A stretch of 64,000 bases of DNA from Paenibacillus sp. BJ-4 (GTDB lineage Bacteria > Bacillota > Bacilli > Paenibacillales > Paenibacillaceae): NCBI RefSeq assembly GCF_020404765.1, contig NZ_JAIVEM010000140.1, positions 186,001-250,000 of the forward strand, in the 5' to 3' direction. The notes beneath the pieces are model-generated. The model did no database searches, was not told the DNA's origin, and saw only the letters and a program-made list of their open reading frames with translations. Positions 1 to 9,020 of this stretch are shown one piece after another; position 1 is the first letter of the stretch, and each line of letters begins with the position of its first letter. A program made the position numbers and the translations under genes.

Positions 1-1
1 C

Positions 2-148
2 AATCGGGACAAGGTTCTGGCATTGCTCCAACAGCTGAGAGAGGACTTCAATCTCACCATTTTGTTAATTTCTCATGACCGTCAGGGCATGAGCCGTGTG
101 GCAGATCGTGTGCTGGAGATGAGCCCGGAAGGAAGGATGCACGAATGA
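2..148 (+). CDS. ABC transporter ATP-binding protein, C-terminal fragment
   Basis: The reading frame is open from the window edge and stops with TGA at 146-148. The 48 visible residues include the switch/H-loop motif LLISHD followed by RVLEM, the usual C-terminal end of an Opp/Nik-type ABC ATPase. The stop overlaps the ATG of the next ATPase (ATGA, 145-148), so the two are translationally coupled and probably form the NikD/NikE-like pair of an importer whose other parts lie upstream of the window. The substrate cannot be told from this fragment. Confidence 0.85.
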   Translation, partial: NRDKVLALLQQLREDFNLTILLISHDRQGMSRVADRVLEMSPEGRMHE

Positions 149-924
149 TACTGGAATTGAAACAAGTGACCAAGGCTTATCCGGTCCGCAAACGGAGAAA
201 AGTCCTGCTTAACCAGCAAGCTAGCGAGCAGACCGCTGTGAAGCAGGTGAGCCTGGAGCTGCAACGGGGAGAATGCCTTGGACTGGTTGGCGAGAGCGGA
301 AGCGGCAAAAGTACGCTGGCACAATGTATTCTGGGGCTGGAAACATTGACCTCGGGAGAGATTTGGCTGGATCATCAGCCCATTCATACTGGGAGGATGA
401 AGGATATTCATCTGTACAAGCGAATCCAGTTGGTCGCTCAGGACTCATCTTCCTCGCTGCATCCCCGTATGACCATTCGAGATATTTTGCTGGAGCCGAT
501 CCGCAACTATTTTCCTGAGCGAAAGGCGCAAGCGCTGGATACCTGCCTATCCCTGCTGGAATCAGTAGGCTTGGAGCCTGACAGCCTGGAGAAATACCCA
601 TCGCAGCTAAGCGGCGGACAAAAACAACGGGTATGCATCGCTCGTGCGCTGGCGGTGGAGCCGGAAATTATCTTGTTCGATGAATCCGTCGCCAATCTCG
701 ATACGACAACGCAGTCTTCTGTGCTGGAAATGCTCAAAAGAGCGCAGGTAGAGCGTCAGCTATCCTACCTCTTCATCACCCATGATCTTCAATCCACCCG
801 TACGTTTTGTGATCGGATTGCCGTCATGTATCAGGGGGAGATCATGGAGGTATTCAAGGATTGGGATAAAGAACTATTACGGCATGAATACACGCGTGCC
901 TTGTTTCAAACTTTGACGGATTGA
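145..924 (+). CDS. ABC transporter ATP-binding protein (NikE/OppF type)
   Basis: A 259-residue ATPase that powers an oligopeptide/nickel-class importer. It shows Walker [10 protein letters not shown], signature LSGGQKQR, Walker B with ILFDES, and H-loop FITHD. It is coupled by a 4-base overlap to the ATPase before it. It ends 142 bases before the next SBP-led operon, with no strong terminator between them. Its layout resembles the NikE protein encoded at 5399-6208, so two similar importers sit in tandem. Nickel, metallophore and peptide are all possible substrates. Confidence 0.88.
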   Translation: MILELKQVTKAYPVRKRRKVLLNQQASEQTAVKQVSLELQRGECLGLVGESGSGKSTLAQCILGLETLTSGEIWLDHQPIHTGRMKDIHLYKRIQLVAQDSSSSLHPRMTIRDILLEPIRNYFPERKAQALDTCLSLLESVGLEPDSLEKYPSQLSGGQKQRVCIARALAVEPEIILFDESVANLDTTTQSSVLEMLKRAQVERQLSYLFITHDLQSTRTFCDRIAVMYQGEIMEVFKDWDKELLRHEYTRALFQTLTD

Positions 925-984
925 GCCATACATCTTGTATTTTACAAATTTAAAATAAATAAGAGCTTTCTTTGTCGAATATTG

Positions 985-1013
985 TTGACAAAATGGGATG
1001 TGATACCTATTCT
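985..1013 (+). promoter_or_regulatory. sigma-A promoter of the nikA-like operon
   Basis: TTGACA at 985-990 and TATTCT at 1008-1013 are separated by 17 bp, a near-consensus vegetative promoter. It lies directly in front of the Fur-type box and the substrate-binding protein gene. Confidence 0.75.
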
Positions 1014-1024
1014 AAATATGATTA

Positions 1025-1039
1025 TGATAATCATTATCA
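1025..1039 (+). promoter_or_regulatory. Fur-type operator (7-1-7 box)
   Basis: TGATAATCATTATCA matches the Bacillus Fur box TGATAATNATTATCA at every defined position and is embedded in a slightly longer imperfect palindrome (1019-1039). It starts 12 bases after the -10 element, so repressor binding would block transcription initiation. PerR boxes begin TTATAAT and Zur boxes TCGTAAT, so this one is best assigned to Fur. That points to iron control of an importer that looks nickel-type by sequence. Confidence 0.82.
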
Positions 1040-1066
1040 CATATATAGAAAAGGGGAAATACATTG

Positions 1067-2692
1067 ATGTCCGTTCGACACCGCAAGAATGCCACCCTTA
1101 TGCTGGTGGCAATCCTCTTATTATCCGTTATTTTAGGTTGCGCGAAGCAGGGGGATACGCCTGCATCCACCTCAACTGACGGAGCTGCCAATGAAAAGTC
1201 AATCACGCTATCGTGGCCGCGTGACATTGGTACAATGAATCCTCACGTATACAATCCTTCCCAACTTATTGCACAATCCATGATTTATGAGCCGTTAGTC
1301 AGTTACAAGCAAGGAGGCAAGCTGGAGCCTGCTTTGGCTGAATCCTGGACCATTTCCAAGGACGGCAAAACATATACGTTCAAGCTTCGCAAAGGTGTGA
1401 AATTTTCAGATGGAACGCCATTTGACGCTGCTATTGTCAAAAAGAACTTTGACGCTGTCATGAAAAATGAGAAAACCCATAGCTGGCTTGGTGTGGTAGG
1501 CGTTCTCGATAAAACGGAAGCCGTAGATGACAGCACCTTCCGAATGACGCTCAAGGAGCCGTATTATCCGGTGCTTCAGGACTTGTCCGTTGTTCGTCCG
1601 TTCCGTTTTTTGGGTGAAGCCGGCTTCCCGGATGACGGAGATACGTCCAAAGGCATCAAGAAACCCGTAGGTACAGGGCCTTGGATGCTGGATGAATACA
1701 AGCAAGATGAATATGCAACCTTTAAGCGTAATCCAAATTATTGGGGCACTGCACCGAAAGTCGATAAAATCACCGTAAAAATCATCCCCGATGGCGAAAC
1801 ACGTGTGCTGGCTTTTGAGAAAGGCGATCTGGATCTGATTTATGGAGAGGGTGTTATTAGTCTTGATGCTTTCAAGCAGCTTCGCGACACGGATAAGTAC
1901 GTTACCAAGTTGTCCGAGCCTGTCGGTACAAGAAGTCTGCTGCTCAATTCGTCCAATCCCAAACTGGCAGACCTCCGCGTACGTTTGGCACTGCAACATG
2001 GCTTCAATAAGCAGGCGATGGTGGAAGGTGTGACCTCAGGGCTAGAGGAAAAAGCGGATACGGTTTTATCGAAAAACTATCCGTATACGAATGTGGACTT
2101 ACAGCCTGTTGACTATGATGTGGAAAAATCCAAAGCGCTGCTGGATGACGCAGGCTGGAAGCTGCCCGCAGGCGGCACGGTACGGGAGAAGGATGGTCAA
2201 CAACTGGACTTTGAACTGATTTTTGATAAAACTGATCCGATCCAGAAGGCGATGGCTGAAACCATTCAGGCGGAATGGGGAGAACTGGGTGTCAAAGTGA
2301 ACCTCACCGGGCTGGAGCTGACGGTTCAAATCAAGCGGCTTAGATCCAACCAGTTTGATCTGTACTTCTGGTACAACTATGGTGCGCCTTATGATCCGCA
2401 TTCCTTTATTAACGTCATTGCCAAGAAGAGCTTCGGGATTGCAGAGACGCTGAGCGCCCTTCCGATGAAGAAGAAACTGGATCAGCAAGTACACGAGGCG
2501 CTCTCATCGACAGATGAAACCAAGCGTCAAGAGCTGTATGCTTCGATTCTGAAGACGCTTCAGGAGCAGTCTGCCATTGTGCCTATTTCATATATTAAGA
2601 AAACCGCGGTATACCAGAAAAAGATTACGGACTTTGTATTCCCGGCCAATCGGGATGAAAATCCGTTTGGTGGGATTGAAATCGGGAAGTAG
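1067..2692 (+). CDS. nikA: nickel/metallophore-type substrate-binding lipoprotein (NikA/CntA-like)
   Basis: About 541 residues of the SBP_bac_5 family. The N-terminus has basic residues, a hydrophobic stretch and a lipobox (VILGC), so it is a lipoprotein on the outer face of the membrane. NikA-like signatures include PVGTGPWMLDEY, FKRNPNYW and the DLRVRLALQHG segment. ATG 1067 is preferred over the adjacent TTG 1064 because AGGGGA at 1052-1057 is then about 9 bases upstream. It leads a nikABCDE-order operon. CntA-type proteins that bind staphylopine- or bacillopaline-like metal complexes belong to the same family, and the Fur box makes such a role plausible, but no opine-synthesis genes are visible here. 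Confidence 0.85.
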   Translation: MSVRHRKNATLMLVAILLLSVILGCAKQGDTPASTSTDGAANEKSITLSWPRDIGTMNPHVYNPSQLIAQSMIYEPLVSYKQGGKLEPALAESWTISKDGKTYTFKLRKGVKFSDGTPFDAAIVKKNFDAVMKNEKTHSWLGVVGVLDKTEAVDDSTFRMTLKEPYYPVLQDLSVVRPFRFLGEAGFPDDGDTSKGIKKPVGTGPWMLDEYKQDEYATFKRNPNYWGTAPKVDKITVKIIPDGETRVLAFEKGDLDLIYGEGVISLDAFKQLRDTDKYVTKLSEPVGTRSLLLNSSNPKLADLRVRLALQHGFNKQAMVEGVTSGLEEKADTVLSKNYPYTNVDLQPVDYDVEKSKALLDDAGWKLPAGGTVREKDGQQLDFELIFDKTDPIQKAMAETIQAEWGELGVKVNLTGLELTVQIKRLRSNQFDLYFWYNYGAPYDPHSFINVIAKKSFGIAETLSALPMKKKLDQQVHEALSSTDETKRQELYASILKTLQEQSAIVPISYIKKTAVYQKKITDFVFPANRDENPFGGIEIGK

Positions 2693-2737
2693 TTGAAACC
2701 GAAGGGTAGCTTCGTTTACAGGATAGGAGGACGACTT

Positions 2738-3682
2738 ATGATCAGCTATATTGGGAAACGAATGATAGCGGCCATTCCTATTGTTCTCTTTGCCACTCTC
2801 GTTACCTTTGCACTCATTCATATTTCACCAGTTGATCCAGCCGAGGCCTATTTGACAGCAGCCCACATCTACCCGACTCCGGAAATTCTGGAGCAGAAGC
2901 GGCATGAATTCGGACTGGATCAGCCTTTGCTGACACAGTATATGCAGACGCTGCAAAGAATCAGTCGGCTGGATTTTGGTACTTCGTACCTGACAAACAA
3001 GCCGGTGTGGGATGAGGTGAAGGTTCGGCTACCTGCCACTGTCGAGCTGGCCTTGAGCAGCATGGCGCTATCCATCGTGGTGAGTATCCCGCTGGGCGTA
3101 CTGGCGGCGATACGTAAAAATGGCTGGATCGACATGCTCAGTCGAGGAATTTCATATGTTGGAGCGTCTATTCCTCAATTCTGGCTGGGATATCTGTTGA
3201 TTTTCTTTTTCTCCGTTCGACTGGATTGGCTGCCTGTAGAGGGGCGGGGGACGTGGCAGCATTTGGTGCTCCCCACGTTGACCCTATCGTTGGTTCTGAT
3301 TGCTCTATATACGCGCTTGCTGCGTTCCAGTGTATTGGAGCAGCTTCAGGAAACGTATGTGCAGTATGCCAGAACCAGAGGCATTCGTGAACGTATAATT
3401 ATGCTCAAGCATGTGCTCAAAATTGCCATTGCCCCACTGATTACGGGTATGGGCATGAATCTGGGCAAGCTGCTGACCGGAACGATTATTGTGGAGCAGG
3501 TGTTTTCATGGCCCGGTTTTGGCCGATATTTTGTGGAAGCGATTTTTAACCGGGATATTCCCGTCATACAATGCTATGTGTTTTTGGCGGCATGCCTGTT
3601 CATCGTATGCAATTTGCTCGTTGATCTGGTGCATTTGTATATGGACCCCCGAATTTCAACGAAGGGACGAGCAGAGCAGTGA
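2738..3682 (+). CDS. nikB: nickel/peptide-type ABC permease NikB
   Basis: A 314-residue inner-membrane permease of the BPD_transp_1 family with six predicted hydrophobic segments. The N-terminal SYIGKRMIAAIPIVLFATLV segment and the central permease loop (ARTRGIRERII) are typical of NikB/DppB. ATG 2738 is chosen because GGAGG at 2726-2730 is correctly spaced. An in-frame TTG at 2693 has no such site. The stop overlaps the next permease start. Confidence 0.9.
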   Translation: MISYIGKRMIAAIPIVLFATLVTFALIHISPVDPAEAYLTAAHIYPTPEILEQKRHEFGLDQPLLTQYMQTLQRISRLDFGTSYLTNKPVWDEVKVRLPATVELALSSMALSIVVSIPLGVLAAIRKNGWIDMLSRGISYVGASIPQFWLGYLLIFFFSVRLDWLPVEGRGTWQHLVLPTLTLSLVLIALYTRLLRSSVLEQLQETYVQYARTRGIRERIIMLKHVLKIAIAPLITGMGMNLGKLLTGTIIVEQVFSWPGFGRYFVEAIFNRDIPVIQCYVFLAACLFIVCNLLVDLVHLYMDPRISTKGRAEQ

Positions 3683-4512
3683 TGATAAGGTTGCGTACGA
3701 TGTTCAAGGGTCAAAAGGTGATCGTGGTCTGCTCTGTCGTGCTATTGATTCTTTTTATAATGATGGCACTGGCCCCATGGCTGGCTCCCCATGATCCGGT
3801 AAAAGTCAATTTACTGCATAAGCTGGAAGGACCTTCTAAGGAATATTGGCTGGGAACCGATCATTTGGGTCGGGACAATCTGTCCCGGCTGCTGTATGGA
3901 GCACGGATTTCGCTTGGCTTTGCGACATTAATTTTCCTGTCGTCCCTTGGCATCGGAGTCGTGATCGGGTCGGTTGCAGGTTATTTGGGCGGCTGGGTCG
4001 ATAGTGTGCTAATGCGGTTTTGCGAAGGGATTATGGCGTTTCCGAATCTGGTGCTCGTGCTGGGGATTGTTGGTATTTTTGGGCCGGGTCTTATGCAGGT
4101 GCTGCTTGCCTTGATGATGGTGCAGTGGGTGTATTATGCCCGAATGTGCCGCAATATGGTCGTTAGTCTAAAAGAGCGGAATTTTATAGCGGCCGCCAGG
4201 ATTAGCGGCTCCTCCTCAGGAGCCATTATCCGGAGGCATATCATTCCGAATGTGCTGCGGCCGATTGTGGTCATGGGTACGCTGGAGATGGGCTGGGCGA
4301 TCATGGATATTTCTGCGCTGTCTTTCCTCGGTCTGGGCATCCAGCCGCCAACTCCCGAATGGGGAGCGATGATTCATGAGGGAACAGGATACATCCGCAG
4401 TCATCCGGAATTAATGATCTATCCGGGCGTCATGATTCTGGTAGTCGTCATGGCCTTCAATATATTGGGAGAGGCCTTGTCCGACCGGTACGGAATTTCC
4501 AAACGTCAGTAA
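3682..4512 (+). CDS. nikC: nickel/peptide-type ABC permease NikC
   Basis: A 276-residue permease partner of NikB. It carries the NikC/DppC hallmark near the N-terminus (APHDP, then WLGTDHLGRDNLSRLLYGAR) and the EAA-type loop AARISGSSSGAIIRRHI. It starts at ATG 3682, sharing a base with the stop of nikB. A GTG at 3679 immediately upstream is the alternative start. It would form the heterodimeric channel with NikB. Confidence 0.9.
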   Translation: MIRLRTMFKGQKVIVVCSVVLLILFIMMALAPWLAPHDPVKVNLLHKLEGPSKEYWLGTDHLGRDNLSRLLYGARISLGFATLIFLSSLGIGVVIGSVAGYLGGWVDSVLMRFCEGIMAFPNLVLVLGIVGIFGPGLMQVLLALMMVQWVYYARMCRNMVVSLKERNFIAAARISGSSSGAIIRRHIIPNVLRPIVVMGTLEMGWAIMDISALSFLGLGIQPPTPEWGAMIHEGTGYIRSHPELMIYPGVMILVVVMAFNILGEALSDRYGISKRQ

Positions 4513-4531
4513 AACAGGAGTGAGAATAACG

Positions 4532-5362
4532 ATGGATGACGGGGCGAAGTCGAAGGTGCTGGAGGTCCGCGGCTTGCAGGTGAAGCTCAAATCCGGTGCG
4601 GGGACAGTACCTCTGCTTGAGCCGATCCATTTTGAGCTGAAAAGGGGACAAGTACTGGGTCTTGTCGGCGAGAGTGGAAGCGGCAAAACGGTGACCTGTA
4701 ACGCGCTACTCCAGTTGCTGGATCGCCAGACGATGGACGTGAAAGGCAGTATCCGTCTGAACGGGCGTGAGCTGAACGGAATAGCTGCCGAGGAAATGCG
4801 GCGTATTCGTGGCAAGGAAATCGCGCTGATTATGCAAAACCCGATGAGTGCCTTTACGCCAGTGTATACGATAGGGGCTCAGTTTATGGAAACCATCCGC
4901 ACTCATACTGAATTGACCACACGACAGGCCCGCGATCTTGCCATAACGGCTTTGGAAAACATGAATCTGCCCGAACCGGCCAAGCTGATGAAGCGATATC
5001 CCTTTCAGCTCAGCGGGGGAATGCTGCAACGCGTCATGATTGCCATATCCATGTGCCTGCGGCCAGCGGTGGTGATTGCGGATGAACCGACAACGGCGCT
5101 TGATGTGGTTAATCAGCTCCAAGTGTTGAGAGAGCTGGATCGCTTGCGTACGGAATACGGCACTTCCATTTTGCTGATCTCACATGATCTGGGGGTCATT
5201 TCCCAAATGGCAGATGAAGTAGCTGTCATGCAGCAGGGATGTATCGTCGAGCAGGCGGAGGTTCATCGGCTGTTCGATCAGCCTCAGCATGAATATACGA
5301 AAATGCTGCTGCATGCCAGGCCCAAATTGTCCTTGCGGGGCATGAATCAGCCAGGCGGTTAG
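4532..5362 (+). CDS. nikD: nickel/peptide-type ABC ATPase NikD
   Basis: About 276 residues. It has Walker A GESGSGKT, signature QLSGGMLQR, Walker B VVIADEPTTALD and H-loop LISHD. ATG 4532 is preferred because the AGGAG at 4516-4520 lies 11 bases upstream. An in-frame GTG at 4520 overlaps that ribosome binding site. The C-terminal Cys-rich oligopeptide-binding tail of OppD is short here, as in NikD. It pairs with the downstream NikE. Confidence 0.88.
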   Translation: MDDGAKSKVLEVRGLQVKLKSGAGTVPLLEPIHFELKRGQVLGLVGESGSGKTVTCNALLQLLDRQTMDVKGSIRLNGRELNGIAAEEMRRIRGKEIALIMQNPMSAFTPVYTIGAQFMETIRTHTELTTRQARDLAITALENMNLPEPAKLMKRYPFQLSGGMLQRVMIAISMCLRPAVVIADEPTTALDVVNQLQVLRELDRLRTEYGTSILLISHDLGVISQMADEVAVMQQGCIVEQAEVHRLFDQPQHEYTKMLLHARPKLSLRGMNQPGG

Positions 5363-5398
5363 TCACTGTGGACGGTTACACTTTCAAAAGGGGAGCGA

Positions 5399-6208
5399 AT
5401 GCGCGTGCTACAAGTAAAGGAAGTAACTCATAGCTATGGAAGGCGCAAATGGTTGGGCCGCTCCGAACTACGCCCCCCTGTACTGGCTGGCGTTTCGCTT
5501 ACAATAGAGAGCGGATTTTGCCTAGGCTTGCTTGGAACCAGCGGAGCGGGAAAAAGTACGCTGGGTAAGGTCATTCTGGGGCTGGAGAAGCCCCAGGAAG
5601 GCCAAGTACTGTTTCAGGGTCAGGACATTTATAATGGAAGCACACGAGCCCGCAGGAGGCTTAGACGGGATATGCAGGTCGTATTTCAGGACTGCTATTC
5701 TGCTGTAAATCCCCGGATGACCGCTGGACAGATTATCGGAGAGCCTCTGGACAATTACGAACGGCTATCAGTGCAGGAACAAAGAAGAAGGGTTGAGAAC
5801 CTGCTGGAGCGGGTCGGTCTCAAGCCGGAGGACCGGAATAAACTTCCGCATCAATTCAGCGGCGGACAATTGCAGCGAATCAACATCGCACGGGCCATTG
5901 CCCTCAAGCCCAAGCTAATCGTACTGGATGAGTCCGTCAGCAGCCTGGATATGGTTCACCAGATGCATATTTTATCCCTACTGGGAGAGCTGAAATCCTC
6001 GTTTGGATTGTCGTATCTGTTCATCACACATGATATTCGGGCGGCTTACGCCGTCAGTGATGGCATTGCTGTGATGGAGCAGGGGAAATTGATCGAGCGC
6101 TGTGATGATAAGGACCGGGTCTTTGAATCCGCTCATCCGGCTGTGCAACGGTTGATCTCGTCCATTTTGCCGGAGCATCCAGCAGACCGTCTTCCACTTC
6201 ATGAATGA
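5399..6208 (+). CDS. nikE: nickel/peptide-type ABC ATPase NikE
   Basis: A 269-residue ATPase with Walker A GTSGAGKST, signature FSGGQLQR, Walker B LIVLDES and FITHD. AAAGGGGAGCG stands just before ATG 5399. It is the last gene of the Fur-boxed operon and is followed by a compact terminator. Together with NikD it forms the nucleotide-binding dimer of the importer. Confidence 0.88.
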   Translation: MRVLQVKEVTHSYGRRKWLGRSELRPPVLAGVSLTIESGFCLGLLGTSGAGKSTLGKVILGLEKPQEGQVLFQGQDIYNGSTRARRRLRRDMQVVFQDCYSAVNPRMTAGQIIGEPLDNYERLSVQEQRRRVENLLERVGLKPEDRNKLPHQFSGGQLQRINIARAIALKPKLIVLDESVSSLDMVHQMHILSLLGELKSSFGLSYLFITHDIRAAYAVSDGIAVMEQGKLIERCDDKDRVFESAHPAVQRLISSILPEHPADRLPLHE

Positions 6209-6213
6209 CAGTT

Positions 6214-6236
6214 GACCCGTAAGGGTCCTTTTTTTT
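6214..6236 (+). terminator. rho-independent terminator after nikE
   Basis: GACCC-GTAA-GGGTC stem loop (6214-6227) is followed by CTTTTTTTT. It ends the nik-type operon 6 bases after the stop. Confidence 0.85.
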
Positions 6237-6276
6237 GTGCAACATATGGATAAGTAATTGAAGTCAAATTTATCTG

Positions 6277-6304
6277 TTGTATTATTTGAATAACCCGCTA
6301 TAAT
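6277..6304 (+). promoter_or_regulatory. promoter of the cystine-type ABC operon
   Basis: TATAAT at 6299-6304 with a weak TTGTAT -35 at 6277-6282 (16-bp spacer), 45 bases before the SBP start. No riboswitch-like fold was recognised in the short leader. Confidence 0.55.
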
Positions 6305-6348
6305 ATAAAATCATAGTAAATCACTTGGATTAAGAAGGGACATCACAT

Positions 6349-7158
6349 ATGAAGAAATCTGCTTTTGTTGCAGCGCTTGGCCTATCTCTTGTATTACTGA
6401 CCGGAGCTTTGAGTGGATGTTCCTCAAAGGAAGCGGCATCGGGGGATAAGGTGATCTATGTCGGTACACAAAATGACTACCCGCCATTTGCTTTTGTGAA
6501 TGACAAAAATGAACTGACCGGATACGATGTGGATGTCATCAAGGAAATCGACAAGAAGCTGGACGGCTACAAGTTTGAGTTTGTACCTTCGGGCTGGGAT
6601 GCTATATTCCTTGCACTGGATTCGAACAAAATTCAGGTGGTCGCAGACGAAGTTGCCAAAAATCCCGAGCGAGAGCAAAAATACCTGTTCTCGGATGAAT
6701 CCTACTTTCAGGCGCAATCAATCATTGTTGTGAAAAAAGGCAGAACCGATATTCATTCCCTCAAGGATTTGGAAGGCAAGAAGGTGGCTGCTTCCGTAGG
6801 AGATTCGTACACTCAATTGCTGGAGCAGTACAATGCGAAGAACGGCAACAAAATCATTTTGAAATACAATGATACAGGCACTTCATCCGACAACCTGCAG
6901 GACGTGCAAAACGGCCGGGTGGACGCTTATGTGAATGATCCGGTTATGGTGGCGGCAACGATTAAGAAGGAAGGCTTGCAGGTGGAAGCTGCGGGCGATC
7001 CGGTGCAAAGTGACAACATTAACCTGGTGTTCAAAAAGGATAAGCAGGGTGAAGAGCTGAAAGCTAAGATCGATCCGATCATTAAAGAGCTAAAAACGGA
7101 CGGAACGCTGAAAAAGCTGTCTGAACAATGGACAGGCGGAGAATTTATTCCTCAGTAA
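6349..7158 (+). CDS. amino-acid (cystine-type) ABC transporter substrate-binding lipoprotein
   Basis: A 269-residue SBP_bac_3 protein with a lipoprotein signal peptide (LSGC lipobox around residue 24). The opening TQNDYPPFAF and the segment ELTGYDVDVIKEI are standard amino-acid binding motifs. The sequence resembles the TcyA/TcyJ/TcyK cystine binders of Bacillus, and gene order SBP-permease-ATPase supports this. Other polar amino acids cannot be excluded. Confidence 0.82.
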   Translation: MKKSAFVAALGLSLVLLTGALSGCSSKEAASGDKVIYVGTQNDYPPFAFVNDKNELTGYDVDVIKEIDKKLDGYKFEFVPSGWDAIFLALDSNKIQVVADEVAKNPEREQKYLFSDESYFQAQSIIVVKKGRTDIHSLKDLEGKKVAASVGDSYTQLLEQYNAKNGNKIILKYNDTGTSSDNLQDVQNGRVDAYVNDPVMVAATIKKEGLQVEAAGDPVQSDNINLVFKKDKQGEELKAKIDPIIKELKTDGTLKKLSEQWTGGEFIPQ

Positions 7159-7188
7159 CAACAATGTAAAGGGTAAAGTGGGGTACCT

Positions 7189-7905
7189 ATGGAAAAGCTG
7201 TTTGACCTTGATTATATGCTAAAAAGCCTTCCCCAGATTGTAGAGTATCTCCCCGTAACACTATGGATTGCGTTATTGTCCATGCTGCTGGGTTCAATCA
7301 TCGGGTTGGCGACGGCCTTAATTCGGATATACAAGGTGCCTGTTTTGGCGCAATTGTCTACGCTGTATGTCTCTTACATCCGGGGAACGCCGCTTATCGT
7401 GCAGCTGTTCCTCGTATATTATGGAATACCCAAGTTCCTGTATTATTTTCAGAGCGAATATGGGTTCTTGCAGCAATTCAATGTCTACGTGATTCCACCC
7501 GAGCTGTTCGCGTTGCTGTCATTTTCGTTGAACCTCGGGGGGTATCTATCGGAGACGTTTCGGGCGGCCATTCATTCAGTGGATCGGGGGCAGTTTGAGG
7601 CTGCCAATTCCATCGGGATGAGTCAGACGCAGATTATGCTCAAAATCGTACTGCCACAAGCGTTGACGGTGGCTTTGCCCAATTTGGGGAACACGCTGAT
7701 CAGTACAGTGAAGGATACGTCGTTTATTTTTATGATTGGTGTCGTCGATATGATGGGACAGGCCAAGATTATGGGCGCACGGGCGCTGGCTTTCTTTGAG
7801 GTGTATGTTGCGGTGTCTCTGATCTATTGGCTGGTGTGCATCATTATTGAACGCGGGCTTGTCGTGCTGGAGAAGCGGATTCGAATTTACGAAAGAAGTG
7901 AGTAA
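7189..7905 (+). CDS. amino-acid (cystine-type) ABC permease
   Basis: A 238-residue HisM-family permease with about five membrane spans. It contains YIRGTPLIVQLFLVYYGIP and the EAA loop EAANSIGMSQTQIMLKIVLPQ. Its similarity to TcyB/TcyL-type permeases and its place between a cystine-type SBP and ATPase suggest L-cystine uptake. As a single permease it probably forms a homodimer. Confidence 0.85.
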   Translation: MEKLFDLDYMLKSLPQIVEYLPVTLWIALLSMLLGSIIGLATALIRIYKVPVLAQLSTLYVSYIRGTPLIVQLFLVYYGIPKFLYYFQSEYGFLQQFNVYVIPPELFALLSFSLNLGGYLSETFRAAIHSVDRGQFEAANSIGMSQTQIMLKIVLPQALTVALPNLGNTLISTVKDTSFIFMIGVVDMMGQAKIMGARALAFFEVYVAVSLIYWLVCIIIERGLVVLEKRIRIYERSE

Positions 7906-7909
7906 GGGT

Positions 7910-8677
7910 ATGATTCAACTTCATCAAATCCATAAGCATTTTGGGCAGCATCACGTGTTGAAGGGTATAGACCTGACCGTAGGCAAGGGAGAAGTTGTGG
8001 TGATCCTGGGCCCGAGCGGATCGGGGAAGTCCACGCTGCTGCGCAGCATTAATTTCTTGGAGCAGCCGACCAGCGGCATCATTGAAATTGACGGTATAAA
8101 GGTAGATGCGACCAAGGCGGGTAAAAAGGATATTCTCGGACTGCGTATGGCAACGGCGATGGTATTTCAGCAATATCAGCTGTTTAAAAACTTGAATGCA
8201 CTCCATAATGTGATGATCGGTCTAACCAGTGTAAAAAGGCTGGATCGCAAGCAGGCGAGGGAGATCAGTGAAGGGATTTTGGAAAAGGTCGGATTAAAGG
8301 ACCGCATGAACTACTATCCTGCCCAGCTTTCGGGTGGACAGCAGCAGCGTGTTGCCATTGCCAGGGCTTTGGCGCTGAATCCGCAAGTGCTGTTGTTCGA
8401 CGAACCGACTTCCTCACTCGACCCTGAACTGGTGGATGAAGTGCTGTCAGTCATTCAAAAAGTAGCAAGTGAAGGCAATACGATGATTATTGTTACGCAT
8501 GAGCTTGGTTTTGCGAGGGATGTAGCGGATCGAGTCGTGCTGATGGAGCATGGCGTCATCGTGGAGCAGGGTCCGGTGGAGCCATTTTTCACTAATCCGA
8601 AGGAAGAACGGACACGGCAGTTCCTGGGCAAAGCGTTGGGACAAAGAACACTACAGGAGCAACCGGTAACTCCGTAA
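7910..8677 (+). CDS. amino-acid (cystine-type) ABC ATPase
   Basis: About 255 residues of the polar amino-acid ATPase subfamily. It has Walker [10 protein letters not shown], signature LSGGQQQR, Walker [14 protein letters not shown] and H-loop VTHE. ATG 7910 follows the permease stop directly and gives the family's usual N-terminus ([12 protein letters not shown]). Upstream in-frame codons would add an atypical extension inside the permease gene. Confidence 0.88.
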   Translation: MIQLHQIHKHFGQHHVLKGIDLTVGKGEVVVILGPSGSGKSTLLRSINFLEQPTSGIIEIDGIKVDATKAGKKDILGLRMATAMVFQQYQLFKNLNALHNVMIGLTSVKRLDRKQAREISEGILEKVGLKDRMNYYPAQLSGGQQQRVAIARALALNPQVLLFDEPTSSLDPELVDEVLSVIQKVASEGNTMIIVTHELGFARDVADRVVLMEHGVIVEQGPVEPFFTNPKEERTRQFLGKALGQRTLQEQPVTP

Positions 8678-8801
8678 AATGACGTGGAATAGGTAGATAG
8701 AACAAGGTTCCCCAGTCCATTATTACATGGGAGGCGCAACGCTCAAGAGGCCATTGTCTTTAGATCAAGTGTCCTTAGAATAAGCTTCCTTAGCATAAAA
8801 G

Positions 8802-8862
8802 GCACGCTAGACCCATCGCAGGAGAAAAGGTAAACCTGCGATGGGTCTAGCGTGCTTTTTTT
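8802..8862 (+). terminator. strong terminator, 21-bp perfect stem
   Basis: Arms 8802-8822 and 8835-8855 are exact inverted complements of 21 bp, with a 12-nt A-rich loop and seven T after the right arm. It lies 125 bases after the ATPase stop. The remainder of the 343-base gap to the asparaginase gene shows no coding signal. Confidence 0.9.
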
Positions 8863-9020
8863 GGCGTGTCATCTATAGGCACGCCAGACTGCTGCTCCAG
8901 ATTCATGAATGCACCATTCTTCAATAATTCTTTTCCATAGCAAAGTAGCTTATCACACTTATTCATGATAAATTCTAAGAACAATAAAGTGAAGATGTAA
9001 TCGGGAAGGAACATTGGCAC

